A stretch of 64,000 nucleotides of DNA from Pagrus major (taxonomy: Eukaryota; Chordata; Actinopteri; Spariformes; Sparidae). Below are positions 33,287-46,341 of this stretch, piece by piece. The notes beneath the pieces were generated by a model. The model was not told the DNA's origin and ran no database searches. It saw nothing but the letters and a program-made list of their open reading frames with translations. How positions within the stretch are numbered: the first letter of the stretch is position 1; the number at the start of each line of letters is the position of its first letter. The stretch is taken from positions 14,351,113-14,415,112 of the forward strand of contig NC_133223.1 of NCBI RefSeq assembly GCF_040436345.1, written 5' to 3'. Position numbers and translations under genes: made by a program.

Positions 33287-33690
33287 ATTGTGTGTATTTT
33301 AGTACAGCTCTCTACTTGAACACACTGTTCTGTATTTTCAGCTCCTCATGAGAACATTATCTTCTTAATGTGAAAACAGGTTCAAGAGGAAACACACTGA
33401 AAATATGAAAAAAATGTAACTTCATTTGGCTTAAAATGCATCACAGCATGTCATCGTAGTATGATTAGACTGACATTGGTTTAATGTTGTTATGACGATG
33501 AAGTGAACCACATCCAGCTGATTTCGTCCCAATTTTGATGAGTTTTCTTTTTGTTAGTGAATCTTTGCTTACCTTATTGATTTTAATCAGACTTTCAGCG
33601 TTTTCAGGCACTTGATTCTGCAAAACATCCTTGATTTGGTTTCATTTACACCATGTAGGCCCCTTTCTCATGGAATATCTAACAGGTTTC
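31944..33690. other. Intergenic, no gene seen
   Basis: AT-rich sequence after the cbs relic. No coding exon was recognised; a run of A and T at 32670-32770 and a TG repeat at 33254-33283 are the only clear features. Confidence 0.45.
33254..33283 (+). repeat. (TG)n microsatellite
   Basis: About 30 bp of TG dinucleotides. Confidence 0.9.
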
Positions 33691-33694
33691 CCAC

Positions 33695-33870
33695 TTTTTC
33701 TCAAAGGAATGGTTCACACAAAAATAAAAAGACAGTTATTATCTATTCACCTCCATGTCACACAATGTAATTCTCTGGAAGCTCTGAGATCCCAAATTGA
33801 TTTGAGGAGACGTTATTTACACCCTTCATTTTTTGGTTGTGGAACCTTTAACTCCAAAAAGTTAGCATGA
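33695..33870. repeat. MITE fragment (AAAGGAATGGTTCACAC type)
   Basis: Begins CAAAGGAATGGTTCACACAA and contains ATTCACCTCCATG, GAAGCTCTGAGATCCCAAAT and GACGTTATTTACACCC. The same ordered motifs occur at 45241-45530, so the two are copies of one family. Confidence 0.65.
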
Positions 33871-34439
33871 CGTTGATAAACTGTGTTTGTAAGAGACTTT
33901 AAAGTGAGAATATGTAAAGAATTTAAAAGCAACAACAAATGAAAAGCTCAACTCTTCGGTTATCTCTTCCATCAAATAAACAGTGTTTGAACAACTCTTT
34001 GTGTAACTGAGACTGTTGGTCTGAGGAATTAGTTTTATCATTGCACCATTATTCTTGATGAGGAAAAAATGGAAACTGTTTCAAATGACTCAACAGCTCC
34101 AGTGTCACTGAATATTGACTCGACATGCAGGTGACACTCAGTGTCACACTAGAAACTGTAACCATCAGCTTCATTATTAAACAGGGAGGCTTCAACGGGG
34201 TCAGCTAGTCATACATTACAACCACTATAACAGCTGATGAAAAACCACAGACCATCATACCCTTTACTGTCCTTCATGTGGTCATCTGATCTGTCCACAC
34301 ACCAGGGCGACACCCAGTCATCTGACACAGAACTGTGCTTACAAAAGTACTGTCTTTCTTCTCGCTCCCCATTCGCACCAGTGTTGTTTCCAGCTGTTTT
34401 AAATCAAAATGCTCTTTAAACTCAACTGTTTACAATCTG

Positions 34440-34900
34440 CTTAGCACCACACAGCAGGCAGACACAGTTAGCTATTAGCAGGTGAACATGATGGAGCATT
34501 TAGCTGCTGAAGAGACAGATATTTCCCTCAGGAGTTGTTACAGACGTGTAAATAACCAACAGTTTGCTGACAAGATCGTCTCACTTAAAGAGGTGATAAA
34601 TATCTCAGTGTTGTGTGTTCACAACTTGTTTCTGCTGCCCCCAGTGACCAGAAATAATACCACAAAGCTCTCTTTTTAGCTCTGTTTTTGGTCTGTACCA
34701 ACATAAAAATCTGTCTTTTAAGCAGCCAAATGCTCCACTGTGTTCACCAGCTAGTTGCTAACTGTGTATGTCTGCTGTTTGGTGCTGATCAGGTAGTGTA
34801 CTTTGGGTTTTTAGATCTTTTTCACCAAGCAGCTGCCTGCTGTGGCTTAAAAACAACACTAGGAGAACAGTGACAGTGAACCAGAACAGTAAAGATGAAC
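34440..34900. repeat. Dispersed inverted-repeat element, copy 1
   Basis: A left arm around 34485-34530 (GATGGAGCATTTAGCTGCTG then AAGAGACAGATATTT) is the inverse of a right arm around 34705-34745 (AATCTGTCTTTTAAGCAGCC then AAATGCTCCACTG). It continues CACCAGCTAGTTGCTAACTG to GAACCAGAACAGTAAAG. The same right-hand sequence recurs at 52880-53100. Confidence 0.7.
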
Positions 34901-35012
34901 AAACTATGAGCTTTGAAGGTGCGATATGTAAGAACTGTAAGAAAAATAAATAGAGGTGTTGGTTCGAGGGACAGGACAGTTTGGAAACCATAGTATTTCC
35001 ACACATCTGATT

Positions 35013-35197
35013 TAAAGCAACATTATGTAGACATGTTGTAGATTTGGCACCCCCCTCAGTTTCTGAGTGCAACACCACTGTTTGTCAGACATAACCTGAG
35101 ACAGAGACACCATTCACCCAATCACATGACACTGTACCATCAGAATGGTTGTGAAGCTGTTATTTTAAGGTCAAAAACTTACAATAATGTTGCTTTT
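35013..35197. repeat. Short MITE with AAAGCAACATTA ends
   Basis: Left end TTTAAAGCAACATTATGTAG; right end, inverted, AAAAAAGCAACATTATTGTA. About 185 bp without coding content. Related tail sequence CAAATTGCACC-like motifs occur elsewhere in the window but were not counted. Confidence 0.65.
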
Positions 35198-36149
35198 TTG
35201 TGAGGGACATGGGCAAACCAAGCCTTCAGGGATGGTGACAGGCTGAATATTTTGGAATGACGGGTATGATGCAGGCCTCACCAGTGTAATAATTCTTGGT
35301 AGGTGTGAAGGTAGGTGTAAAACATTGATCATAGTCACTCTAAGCGGAAGTAGCGCAACCACAACTGATGGTAACTGAGAAAAATACTCCAGATAAGATA
35401 AGAAAATGTTAGCAGTAAAATGACTCATTATGAATATACTGTAAATCCTGAGATAAAAAATAAATGAAACTCCTCATTATGGCCGTGCTGTAATAAAGAA
35501 TGTTTACAGATTAAATGCTCCTCTGGATTTCAAAGAAATATATTCAACAGTGATCTCTATTTTTCAGCCAGTTCAAATGTGTCCTGTCCTTTCAGACCCT
35601 TCAGTCATTTCCTGACTGTCCAGCAGTCATCCTCAGTTGGCTCCTATCTCCCACTGACCTGAGCCTCAGCAGCCACTTGGTACATATAAGTGATTTATTA
35701 CAATCTGACTCGCTCTGTGTACAACTCAGAATAGTTTAGAAAATAATCCATGACTCCTTAAATACAATTTGAAAACAGATTAGCCTCATCTCTTTGAAAC
35801 TTGTCTAAAGGCCTTGTCTTACTTGCAATTGCTGACCATACAGAAACACATGAACTGGGAGAAGCAGCGTCACCTCATTACATTCATGTACTTATCAACC
35901 CACAGTAATGACGGTATCTTTCAGAGTGAAGCCTGGAGGCAAACTGTACAGCAAACTCAGTAGGCAGCTACGTCCTTTGTTGATGAAACAATCACATGAA
36001 CATGAAAGTCTCACTGAGTCAGTGAGTCACAAGAGTGGTGTTTTGGAAACTTGTGGTATTTTCTATTTCAAGTCCAGAAACAATGCGTTAGTCATGGGCT
36101 GATCAGTATTTCTGGTATATTGACATGAAATCAACGTCACTTTCAAGAC

Positions 36150-36632
36150 CTTTAAATGAGACATTATGCTCATTTTCTGGTTCATACTTTTATTTTGGGT
36201 TACTGCTAGAATGGGTTTAAATGTTTTAATGTTCAAAAAACACATCAGTTTTCTCATACTGTCCAGGGCTGCAGCTCTGTATTACCCCTCCGTCTGAAAC
36301 ACTGTCTCTTTAAGGCCCCCAGTCTGGTCTGATTGGTCAGCTCACACATGCCTGAGCTGGCACCGCTAACGGCTACAGAGCAGTTACGCTAAATTAATAC
36401 TTGTGTGCCAAGCTAGCTTCTGAACATAAATTTTGCTATTATGTGACATGGTGACGTATTGTGATGTCTACTGACAAGGCGTTTCAGGAAAAGTGTTTTC
36501 TGTTGGAGAGAGGAGCTCCCATTGGTGCGGACTTTGACCTTTTTAACTTTCAAGATCTTTTACAACACAGGAACCTATATAACACACTGAAGGAAAGGCA
36601 AAAAACAGAAAGGCATAATAGGTCTCTTTAAA
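36150..36632. repeat. MITE, about 483 bp, with TTTAAA-GAGAC-TTATGC ends
   Basis: Left end TTTAAATGAGACATTATGCT; right end, inverted, TTTAAAGAGACCTATTATGC. It includes CATTTTCTGGTTCATACTTT on the left side and CCTATATAACACACTGAAGG on the right. The whole matches the layout of a very common percomorph element. Confidence 0.75.
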
Positions 36633-39000
36633 ATAAGTGGTTACCACATTTTTGTCTTGCAACGCTTTAAAGTCATGCACTATTTAATCATGACCCCATG
36701 TCACAGGTTGAATGATGTAGCTACCAGGGACTGATGTTGCATTTCAGATTGTTTCAAATAGTTTAATATGCATGATGATAGACAAAATATATGTATTAAT
36801 ATGGTCAGAAAACTCCAGATCCATTCATAAATCTGCATGTGAATAACATCACATATTCAGTGGTTAACTGGGCAGAGTTTCATGTCTCAAGGTGATGAAA
36901 ATGATCTGACCTATTGAAAGTATTCAGCACACAGTGTCTGTGTTTGTCTACAGTGAATAAATGTGGTGTTGTTTTGTATCATTATAATCTCAATCTACCT
37001 GAGGCCTTTCTCTACCTTTTACCTACTTCAGTGTGTTATTACTTAGTAAAAAAAAAAAAGGTAAATACAATTTCATTTTCCTCATTTGGTCAGTGATCAG
37101 GTCTGTTTAGTTTGGATGGACAGCTGCTCAGGTCCGGCTTGCTCTTGACGTAACGAAATTAAGCCATTTTCAGAATAAACAGATCATCTGAGGCGCCACA
37201 AAAGGCTGCCAGTGTGTGAAAAGGGTTTGAAAACAGTGGGTGCGTTTGGACATTAAGTATGACGCACGTCCAGTTCACTCTCAGCCTTTCAATGCTTTCT
37301 TTGCCTACTGAGAATAATTGCAAAATTAGAGGTTAATTACTTGCCTCAGGACTGAGGCCTTTAATATACTTAGGGGAGGGTGTGTTTTAAGTCACTGTAA
37401 AGCCCCTGAAATGATTTAATTGACCTCCTGATGCAGAGGTAGTGCAGTATTTACCTCTTAAATATTGTTGAGAAGAAGTACAGTATAGCATAAAATGTAA
37501 AGTAAAGCAAACATAAAGATTGTACAGTAGGAGTACAGTGCTTGAGAAAATGTTATGAGTTACAATCCACCACTGGAAAAGATTGATACCACTGTCATGT
37601 CTAGCTAGATTAGTTTAACACAAAGGCTGGAAACATTTTTTGAATTTTCTTTATTAAGAACGAGAACAGATAAATACAATGGCAGCAAATACAGATCAAA
37701 TTTAAGCAAAGTAAATGTACATAAAATAACTAAAATAACGAACACAAAAAATACAGAGGTACATATATAGAGTTTCGAGTTTCAGGGCAAAAGGTCTCAT
37801 AAGTCAGAAACTTAATAGAGTGTTTTTTGTTTATGAAACAGTTTCAGTAGTGAATTCAGCTCTAGAAGAAGGTGAGACGACCCAATCGCCGGGATAAATC
37901 TTAGCTAAGTACGTTTCTGCAAAACCACCAAACGTTTCTTTATGTTGCAACTTTACGTCTGTTTAGGTCACATTTTCTCTTTCTCTCTTTTCACAACACT
38001 GTGCTTATGCTCTAGTTAAAACCACTTGGCCGTTGTTAGGAAAATATCATGATTTTCTTAAAATACCTGTTTTGGTCGCCAAGATCGCTGATGGAGATGA
38101 TCCGGCTTCCTGTGAAAAATAGTCGGTTTTGGTCGCCTCAAAAACAGCTGGAAATGTCTCCAGGTGTCCTTAAAAATATCCAGTGGACTTGAATGGCGGC
38201 CGGCCATTTGGCAGTCTTGTTTTCTGTGATAAAACACCACCTCCAGATGTGAAAGTCAGCGAATAAGCATATCATGTGAACGTGATACTCCACGTCTGGT
38301 ACAAATGTCAGCCTTGGATGTATCTGTGGTTTGCAGAAACGCTAACTGCTTACTGGCCTGTTTAGAAAGAGATTAAGAAAATGTCTGTCTGGAATAAAAA
38401 AAATGGCTGGAAAATGGCCTGTCTCTACTCGACTGAAAGTTATAAAACCTTTTTTTTTTTTTTTAATCTGTACAAAAACCAACGAGAACAACACATTTTG
38501 TTAATGTTGGGTTTGTTTCAGTTAGACTCCAGGAAGTGATAAAAGATAAACAAGAATCCAACAGAAAAACACCTGCACACTGGAATCTTAGCTCAGTTTT
38601 TAGATCACCAAATCAGCCTCTGACCTTAACATGGGTGTTTTCTTCTTTGGAAAACACCACATCCACTTTCCCAGAGCTTTAACATCTCTGCTGCACGTCT
38701 ATCTTTTCCTCTATATTTTCTGCCCTGATCTGTCTTTACTCCTCCCTCTCCACTGTTTGGTCATCACCCCTCAGTTCACACACACTGTGGGAAACCACTG
38801 AGCCTGACCCTTAATGCTGGCTGACCACTTGACAAGCACGTGCATCCACTGTTCAAACAGTGCTCCAACAGTGACTACATGCAAGAACACATGATACTGT
38901 TTGCACTATTGACCGTATGGTTTGAACTTTACACAGACACACCCTACAACACATGCGTAAACACATGCTCTATGAGTGTTTCCTAAAATATATTTGGGAA
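36633..39000. other. Intergenic with two repeat fragments
   Basis: No gene seen. At 37478-37573 a fragment with AGCATAAAATGTAAAGTAAA and ATCCACCACTGGAAAAG belongs to the same family as 39600-40020. At 37577-37640, GATACCACTGTCATGTCTAG then CACAAAGGCTGGAAAC is a piece of the GCTTAGCTTAGC element. Runs of T lie at about 38450-38465. Confidence 0.5.
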
Positions 39001-39039
39001 TAATATTGCACAACAGTCAAGCTTTAGCCATGTGTGAAA

Positions 39040-39580
39040 CGTGGTGCTACAGATGTTGGTTGGTCCCCCAATGTGGTGCAGACTTAAATATCTCAACAGC
39101 TATTAGATTATATAAAATGACTTTCCCTCTAGTAAGACCAACAGGTTGAAACCATTGTTTTTTAGTGAAATGTCTCAACAACCATTAGATGGATTGCGTC
39201 AGAATTTGGTACACACATTCATGGTGCAGGTTTTCTCTCATACTGTGAAATATCTCAACATTTACTCAGTGGAGCAGCACAAAATGTTGTACACATGCTC
39301 AGATGATGAATTCATGTGATCATCTAACTTTTTCCTCAAGTGCCATCCAACGGCCATCACTTGTAATAACTTCCTGTCTCTCTCATCTAATGCCATCATC
39401 AGATCAAGCGTCTAATCGGTCCAATTTGTCCTCTCGTTTACGACCAAATAAAACTAATGACATTTCTGTCATACTCAGCTGCAGCTTTCTGTTTATTGTG
39501 ATTGGCATACATTTAATTAACATGCTAAAACTGAGTTGCATCAGCATTTTGTTCAAAGCACCGTAGTGCCACACAGAGCT
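39040..39580. repeat. Dispersed repeat (TTAGTGAAATGTCTCAACAA family)
   Basis: Imperfect tandem blocks built around AATATCTCAACA-CATTAG-TGGATTG, ACACATTCATGGTGCAGG and ends in GTTCAAAGCACCGTAGTGCC. A second piece with the same final part, including GCTCAAAGCACCATTGTCAC and the GTTAGCATGCTAACA palindromes, is at 55530-55810. I know this as a frequent teleost repeat, class uncertain. Confidence 0.65.
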
Positions 39581-39599
39581 GCTATGACTGAAGAGTCTT

Positions 39600-40020
39600 T
39601 GGTGTTGTAAAAAGTACCTAAAGTCATACTTAAAGTAAAAGTAAAGATATCATGTTAAAATGTTACTTAAAGTCACCCATACAATAACAAATGCACTCAA
39701 GTATCAAGTGTACAAGTAAAAGTAAATTATACTATATTTACATGTATGTATACTAAACTATGTGTCGACCAATTATTTGATCAGATAATCAGCATTTTTC
39801 TTATTATCAGAATTAGCGATTTTTAAAAAATGAGATTGTCGATGAATTTAATTAATTTAAAATGCAATCTGTGAATTAACAAGTAATTATAGTATTAATG
39901 TAGTGGAGTAAAAAGTACAACATTTGCGTCCAAAATGCTGCCGAGTGGAAAAGCAGAAAATTTGAATAATCCTCAAAACTGTACTTGAGTAAATGTACTC
40001 AGTTACATTCCATCACTGAG
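39600..40020. repeat. MITE (TACTTAAAGTAAAAGTAAAG family)
   Basis: Left side AAAAAGTACCTAAAGTCATA and CTTAAAGTAAAAGTAAAG; right side GTAGTGGAGTAAAAAGTACA and TTGAGTAAATGTACTCAGTT, ending CCATCACTGAG. The two sides are roughly inverted. It is a widespread teleost element; a fragment also lies at 37478-37573. Confidence 0.7.
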
Positions 40021-43000
40021 CGTCTTTGCCTTGTTACAGCTGCATACGTGTGTTAAGTTACATATAATTCTTTATACGAGTTAAGAATTTGTTCCCCCGT
40101 TTATGAAAACACTTCATGACACAAAGTCCTAACTTGTTCAAAGATGCAGTTATTAGAATACAGTTACTGTCTCGGTCCTGCTTAGTGTGCATTGAAGCAG
40201 CTGGGGGATGCTGAGATCCACAGGAAAGACGTAATAGATGTGCCTGTCAACACTCGCTCCAAAGTGACACATGCACGCACACACACAACACACACTGTGG
40301 TGTGAATGACATGGCCCTGTCTAAGTGGCACAAAGTGAACACCATCAGTTTCTGAGCCAGTGCACACACACAGCTCCTGGCAGTGACGGAGGACCTCCGT
40401 CACTGGGCTGTTGCCTGAGGTGATACCACACAGTTAGACTCGGGCCTTTTGTCCCTTGGTGCCACAGCCCGTGTCAGTAACAGCCCTGCTGCTGCTGTAG
40501 CCCATCACGCCTCCCGGTCACCATTATCCAACCCATTCAAGTAGAGTCACTGGGTCATGGCACCTGCAGTCACAACCCCTCGCCAGAAAGTTGTACTTGC
40601 GTCAGCGCTCCAAATGGTTCGAGCTCTGAGCTATTATCATCGCCGTTCCTCTCTGGGAAATCAATAGGGATGAAAATAGCACAGTTCAGTGCTTAATGAC
40701 GAAGAATACACTCCAGTTAACAACCGTGGCGTCTGCAACGCCTTTGTACTAAACAATAAACCGTGTGTTCTGTTCTGAAGTCTCCACAAGTTTGTTCACG
40801 CTGAATACAAAAAAGCTTTTAAAGCTGCGAGCGAAATTCAACAAGGAATTCAAAGCTGCAGGGTGTAAATAAAGGTCTGAGAGATGGAAATCGAAAAGAA
40901 GAGAAGAAATGTGCTTCACATGGAGCCTCTGATGTTTTTCTTGTGCTGGCTCTATTGGATGTGCTGTAAATGTATTGGTTCCTTGCCATAAATGTTGGTG
41001 CAGACATTCATGGTGCTCAAAGGAAGAACCCTTCTGTCTTTGTCTCTGGTGTTGTGTCAAAGCCTGTTACCCTGCTGATATGTGATCCCCCTTATCATTC
41101 ATGTAAAAGTGGCATTCTTTCTACTAGATCAGTAAGAAATGAAACCTGCCTACTTGTTAATAAAACCGGGTGTTCAACTCAACCTTTTCATAGCACTGTG
41201 ATCAGGATTTCTAGGGTCAAATTGGGATTCTTATAGTTTGCTTTGGACAGTAGCCATGTTGCTAACACTGTGTTTGTGACAGTGGTGCCAACAGTTACAC
41301 CACAGGGAGACGTTAGGGGGGAGGGATTGATGAAAATTGGTCTAATTTTGCTTTAAGTATTAGTTAAATATTTAGTAAGTAAGTTTAGAGAGAAAGTGAA
41401 ACAGCTCCATTCTTAGTCATCTTGACCTTTTCACCTCCAACAACCTCTGTTACAAAAAGCTTTTAGTCACGGTGCATCACATCAGAAACAGCTGATAATG
41501 ATTTTGCACTTGCGTATTTTCCTTCTAAACGAGTCATTTTTCTGCGTAACCGCACCTGTGAAGGTCAGAGAGATCTCATAACAGCCATGATTCCAGCTCA
41601 GATGACTCTCCTTCTCCGAACATGCAGTTTACTCTCAGAGCAGGAGTCCAGGGAATCCTGGGGTTGATTTGGGATAGGAAATGCCTCTTTAGCTAACAGG
41701 GACACAGCACAATGGAGAACATTGTGAGGAATCACATTTTTTTTTTTGACAAGTCCTTGAAGTGAGAGCAAGGAGAGGAAGATCATGTCCTGGTTTTAAT
41801 TTTCTCATTTTGCGTCAGTCCTCCGTCATAACATATAAATCATGAGTGTGTCATCTAATGAAATGACAGAGACCCTTACCCCTGCAAGCGCTCATCTCCT
41901 CTCTGCTTCATGTCCTCCCCAGCTTTTATCACACTGTTCCCCTGCAGTCACAAGAAAAAGATAAGAGAAATATATTTTTTTTTGTCAGCGGCAGAAAAAG
42001 CTATCTGGAATGAACACGGATTGACAGACAGACATGTGAGAGAGTGTGTGACTGAGTTACTGAATTAGGGAGAAATGAGGTGAAACAAATGGAGGGCAAA
42101 GCAGCTGTTTGGTCTGATTCCTCTCTTGCGTCACACTGAGGCCCCTCAGGGGGAGCACAGCAGTTTGAAACTAACCTTTGCACTCCATTGGGAGGGGCAG
42201 GGGAAGACGGTTTACTTGTGTGCTGGTTGCCAAATGTGTTTATTGTTTCTCGTATTCTCTTACAGTGTCCCGCCGGAGAAAATGAATGTTGAATAAACAC
42301 GTCTCTGTTTCTGTTTTGATCTCTGTCCTCGCTCCAGATGTCAGCCAAGAGTTAAACAATACCAGCACGAAAAAAACCTTCACTGTTGACATGTTTATTA
42401 GACTGCAATATGAGTTCTCCTCTGTGTCAATATAAACAATAATTATCCTATAAGTTACTGTCGCTGTGCCGGCTTTGCACGATCACATTCTGTCGATTTC
42501 CATTGAGTTGTACAGACTGGAGCACGTCACAGCCTTTCTGTTTCTTCTTTCATCCCACATAGCTTTCATCACGTTACATGAACATGTCCATCCCTTAACA
42601 ACATTTAACAAGATTAACCCATCACACTGTTTTGTTCCTACTCTTTTCAAAAAGCGCATGCTAGCAAGCTACGGCTCTGATTCTCACATGCTGTCTTTTA
42701 TTCGTGTTATTTCAACACCTGCTGAGCGAACAATAACTCCTGCACGCTTGTTGCCGTGTTTATCCTGCATTGTAAAAGGAGGACACCTAGCTAGTGTTAG
42801 CTTAGCCTTCTCTATTTCATGGGTTGTGGTGATGGCAAATGACTGTCAAAACTGACAACAGCAGGTCTGTAACCTTGACTGCAGTAAAGCATTTTGTGTT
42901 TCAGTAACAGTAGCAAGGCACTGAAATTGAAAAGTTCAGTAATAAACTACAGTTGCTAAAGTAGAGCATGTAACTTAGACAGTTTTGAGGTGGCTTGTTT

Positions 43001-43070
43001 GCTACTACTAAGGGTTTGATTGAGGGTTTGTCTCTCTGTGTTTAGTCGACAGGTTGGTTAGTTTGGCTTT
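40021..43070. other. Intergenic, no gene seen
   Basis: About 3 kb of mixed composition. Open frames of 115 codons (42001-42348, minus) and 129 codons (42466-42855, plus) show no family resemblance, repeat structure or splice context, and I treat them as chance frames. A short ACATTCATGGTGCTCAAAGG piece at about 41004 recalls the repeat at 39040-39580. Confidence 0.45.
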
Positions 43071-43512
43071 TAAAGGGGCTCTATGGGACTTCTGTGTTGT
43101 GCGCCGGACATCAGTTTATGATAGCAGACTCCACAGACTCACACCAGCTACTGTTGCTCCCTGTCAGCGGAGCAGAGACAAGAACTGAGACGAGCAACTC
43201 GAGAACGTGCATAAAGTCACATCCTCTGCAGGGCCGCCCACAGTCTTGCTCGTGCACAGTTCAAGATGATCTCTGAAGGCCCCCCCACCACATTATTTCA
43301 AGGGTTAGAGGGCCATTTTGGGCCCTTGATAACACACCCGTTGTCCCCCAACCTCCCCTGTCAGTGGCCCCGTCCTTTGGACTGTGAGGGAATCCAACCC
43401 GAGTCCTTCACAAATAAATCTACAGTCTAGCAGTAAAGACAACCCAGAGAGACGGGAAAGGTCTCATTTTCCATGCTAGTTACAATCCAGTTGTGCGATA
43501 AAGCCCCTTTAA
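43071..43512. repeat. MITE with TTAAAGGGGCT ends, about 442 bp
   Basis: Left end TAAAGGGGCTCTATGGGACT; right end, inverted, TTAAAGGGGCTTTATCGCAC. The interior is GC-richer than its surroundings (GGGCCGCCCACAG, CCCGTTGTCCCCCAACCTCC) and non-coding. Confidence 0.72.
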
Positions 43513-45240
43513 TACGGTGTATATTTCTATATCTGGGTGGCAAGCTTCTGCACTGTTTCTCTTATAGGGCTAAATAACGATGTATAGAGTAGAATACCTG
43601 GCTTACTGTGGTAATAAGCCTGTTTTTATCAGAGAGGACATGTGAACCCATGTGAAATACCTCCAGACAAAAGGCTGGCTGCTTATTAAACCACAATGTC
43701 TCTTTTTTTAAATTGACAAATGCAGTAAATGCAGAGCACGCAGTGTGTGGATAGGGAGGCCTTGTAGCTGATTACAGGCTCCTGTATCGGAGCTGGGCTG
43801 AGTATCAAAAGTAATTTAATGAGTAATGTAACTACTGCAGTTGAGTAATTGGTAAAGTAATGTACAGAGTGCTCATATAACTGGTGGGACTAAGTAACGT
43901 CTAAGCAACATCTGGCACCTGAGATACTTAACTTCATTTATTTAATCGCAATTGGATTAACAAAAAAATACAAATACATCATTTATACATATATACATAA
44001 TTTCATTTAATATCTGATAGAGACTTTTACTCAAGTGCTATTCATATGGGTGACTTCAAGTATTTGAAATCAATTCCTCACAGAATGATGTCCTGCCTCT
44101 CCTCTTTCACTCTGAAACACACTGCGACACAGAAGCTTGATACTCTCGAAGGGGAGCCACCACTTCAGAAGAATAAACAAAACTTTGATTTCTTCACGGT
44201 TGTAATCACAGTTGTGACCAAATACACACACACGCCAAAACAAACACCAAGGACACACTTCAGGCAAACACATGGACTGATTTATTGGCAAAAAATGTAT
44301 TTGCATTGCGGTTTGACTTTCACTCTAAAGCTCCACCTTTAACCTGCTCTGGAGGCGACAAGTCAAAACAAAGAAGCAGCCAAGCACATACAAACCTGTT
44401 CTGTCACGTTCTTTGAGGTTAAGCACACACCCACCAGCTGCCAGACGGATAGCAATCTGGAAATGAAGCTGAAAATGATGGGCGGACTCATTTAAAGCAC
44501 CTTCTGTGTGCTGACGGTCTAACTGTGAAGAAAGCACTGAGAATGTCAAGAAAAAAGATTACTGGGGCAGAAAACCTCAAGATCACTGGCACACAGACCC
44601 ACACATACACAAACACACAAACCCAGCCGTGCCTCTGAGAAGAGTTTGATGCTGATGTGCAGTGAAAGGCAGAGGTGGTGCATTAGATGGAGTGTAGAGC
44701 TGCTGTGAGTCAGACTGTGCTGCCGTGTCAGCTCGTCCAGACAGACGCTGCTCTCCAGGCTGTGTGTAGGTGTCTCTCCGGGGACAGGCGGGCTTTTCTG
44801 TTACGAAACCCCGAGTTCAGGCCAGTAGCCGCTGCAGCTCTTCAATACTTCATGACATGCGAGGGCCGCCTGCCTGGTAACACAGCGGAGCACTTCATCT
44901 GAGGGTCACAGATCTTTCAGAATAAAATGTTTTTAAATGAGACATCCATTAACAGATTATCTGTGGCCTTCGCTGGTTGTGAAGGACTCGTTACATGATA
45001 TAGCCACAAAAAGCATTTGAGTCTGTGCTTCGGCCTTTAGTTTCACAGATTCTTTTGTTCAGTTTTCAAACTACAACGTAAAACAAGCTACTGTTTGCTC
45101 CACAGAAATATCAATGATTTGTCCTTACTGCAGTTGACATTGAATGCACAGGTAAATCTGACTTGATACAAGTGATCTGCTTGGACAAAATGCATTCATG
45201 TGTGACCAACAGAGACCTAGTTTTGCAGCCTCTGCACGAC
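43513..45240. other. Intergenic, no gene seen
   Basis: No coding exon was recognised. 43800-44050 has AAGTAATTTAATGAGTAATG-type sequence that may be a worn copy of the 39600-40020 family. Nothing else is seen. Confidence 0.4.
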
Positions 45241-45530
45241 ATTAAAGGAAAAGTTCACCCAAAATATTAAACTTAAGTCATTATCTACGAGGATGGAAAG
45301 TCAGGTGAAGATTCGTAGTCCAGAAAATGGCTCCATACAGCTCGCCTGGCGTAGTCAGAGTCTCGGGAAGCCGCAAGATCCCAAATGTGTTTAAAAAGAT
45401 GTTATTTACACCCATGACGATGATGATGTTTTCTGCAATGCTGTTTTGCTGTGAAGCTCCAGAAATGTTTTGTGGTTTTCAAAACTTCACCCGACTTTCC
45501 ATCAGCATGGAGGTGAGTAGATGACTGAAT
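45241..45530. repeat. MITE with AAAGTTCACCC end
   Basis: Left end AAAGGAAAAGTTCACCCAAA then GGATGGAAAGTCAGGTGAAG. Right end CTTCACCCGACTTTCCATCA then GGTGAGTAGATGACTGAATA. The arms are partly reverse complementary (GAAAGTC-GGTGAAG). The interior has GCCTGGCGTAGTCAGAGTCT. A shorter relative is at 33695-33870. Confidence 0.72.
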
Positions 45531-45597
45531 ACAAACTTGATTTTAACTTTCTGTGTAGCAACCAGTGAGTCAGCAGTGACTGAAATATGTCTCTTCT

Positions 45598-45870
45598 CTC
45601 GAAGGGTTGTACAACGAAATGCAAGTTGTTGTGGTCTCTTTATGCTGCACAAGAAAAACTGTTTTTGATGGTGTAGTGTTGAGGATGAGTTCAGGAGTCT
45701 CGCGGCCTTGGGAAAGAGGCTGCTCTGTAGTCTGGTGGTATGGCTGCAGATACTTCTGTATCCTTTGCCAGATGGCAGCAGGGTGGACAGACTGTGGCTG
45801 GGGTGGGTGCAGTCTTTCAGTATCCTTTGGACCCTGTGCAGACATCTCACTTCACCAATCAATGATGATT
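45598..45870 (-). mobile_element. 3' end of a LINE retrotransposon (reverse transcriptase C-terminus)
   Basis: On the minus strand an open frame contains RVQRILKDCTHPSHSLSTLL, PSGKGYRSICSHTTRLQ and LFPKAARLLNS, the typical end of non-LTR reverse-transcriptase polyproteins in fish. It is followed by a 3' UTR-like CAACTTGCATTTCGTTGTAC sequence. Only this truncated tail is present, as is usual for LINE insertions. Clade assignment (L2/Jockey-like) is uncertain. Confidence 0.68.
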
Positions 45871-46310
45871 GTGTTATTGATAAGTCAGTCACTAAATGTG
45901 GCTGTTGTTCTCCCACCCCCCTCAAATCATCTGCCCCCTCAAGTGGCTGCCAGCTTCCTCTCCAGCTAACGTTGCTAACAGTAGTGGACTACTTCATAAC
46001 ATCTACTGACCACTGAAATTTAATATCAGCAGTGTTATTAATGTCTTGAGGGCTCGTAATGTTTGCTAGGCACCTTATTTTGTGCCACTTTGTGTACCTC
46101 AGTGTCTCTTCTATCAGTGACCTTGCATACTTGAGACTTATGTAACGCTAACTGTCTCTGTTTTCACAGACGTGTAACGTGAGCTCTGACACAGGAGTTT
46201 TGAAAACACCGTATAGTGTGTGAGTGAGATCACTCTGCAGCGTGTGTCGCCTCTCCCACAGCTGCTGCATCCATGTATCCATTTATAACAGCTAGGTGAC
46301 CCATTGTGTG

Positions 46311-46338
<28 letters not shown>
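46311..46338 (+). repeat. (GT)n microsatellite
   Basis: About 28 bp of GT. Confidence 0.9.

Positions 46339-46341
<3 letters not shown>

Noticed and set aside
42001-42348. Open frame of 115 codons on the minus strand in the gene-free interval
   Set aside because: No recognised domain, no splice context and no repeat match. Frames of this length are expected by chance in 26 kb.
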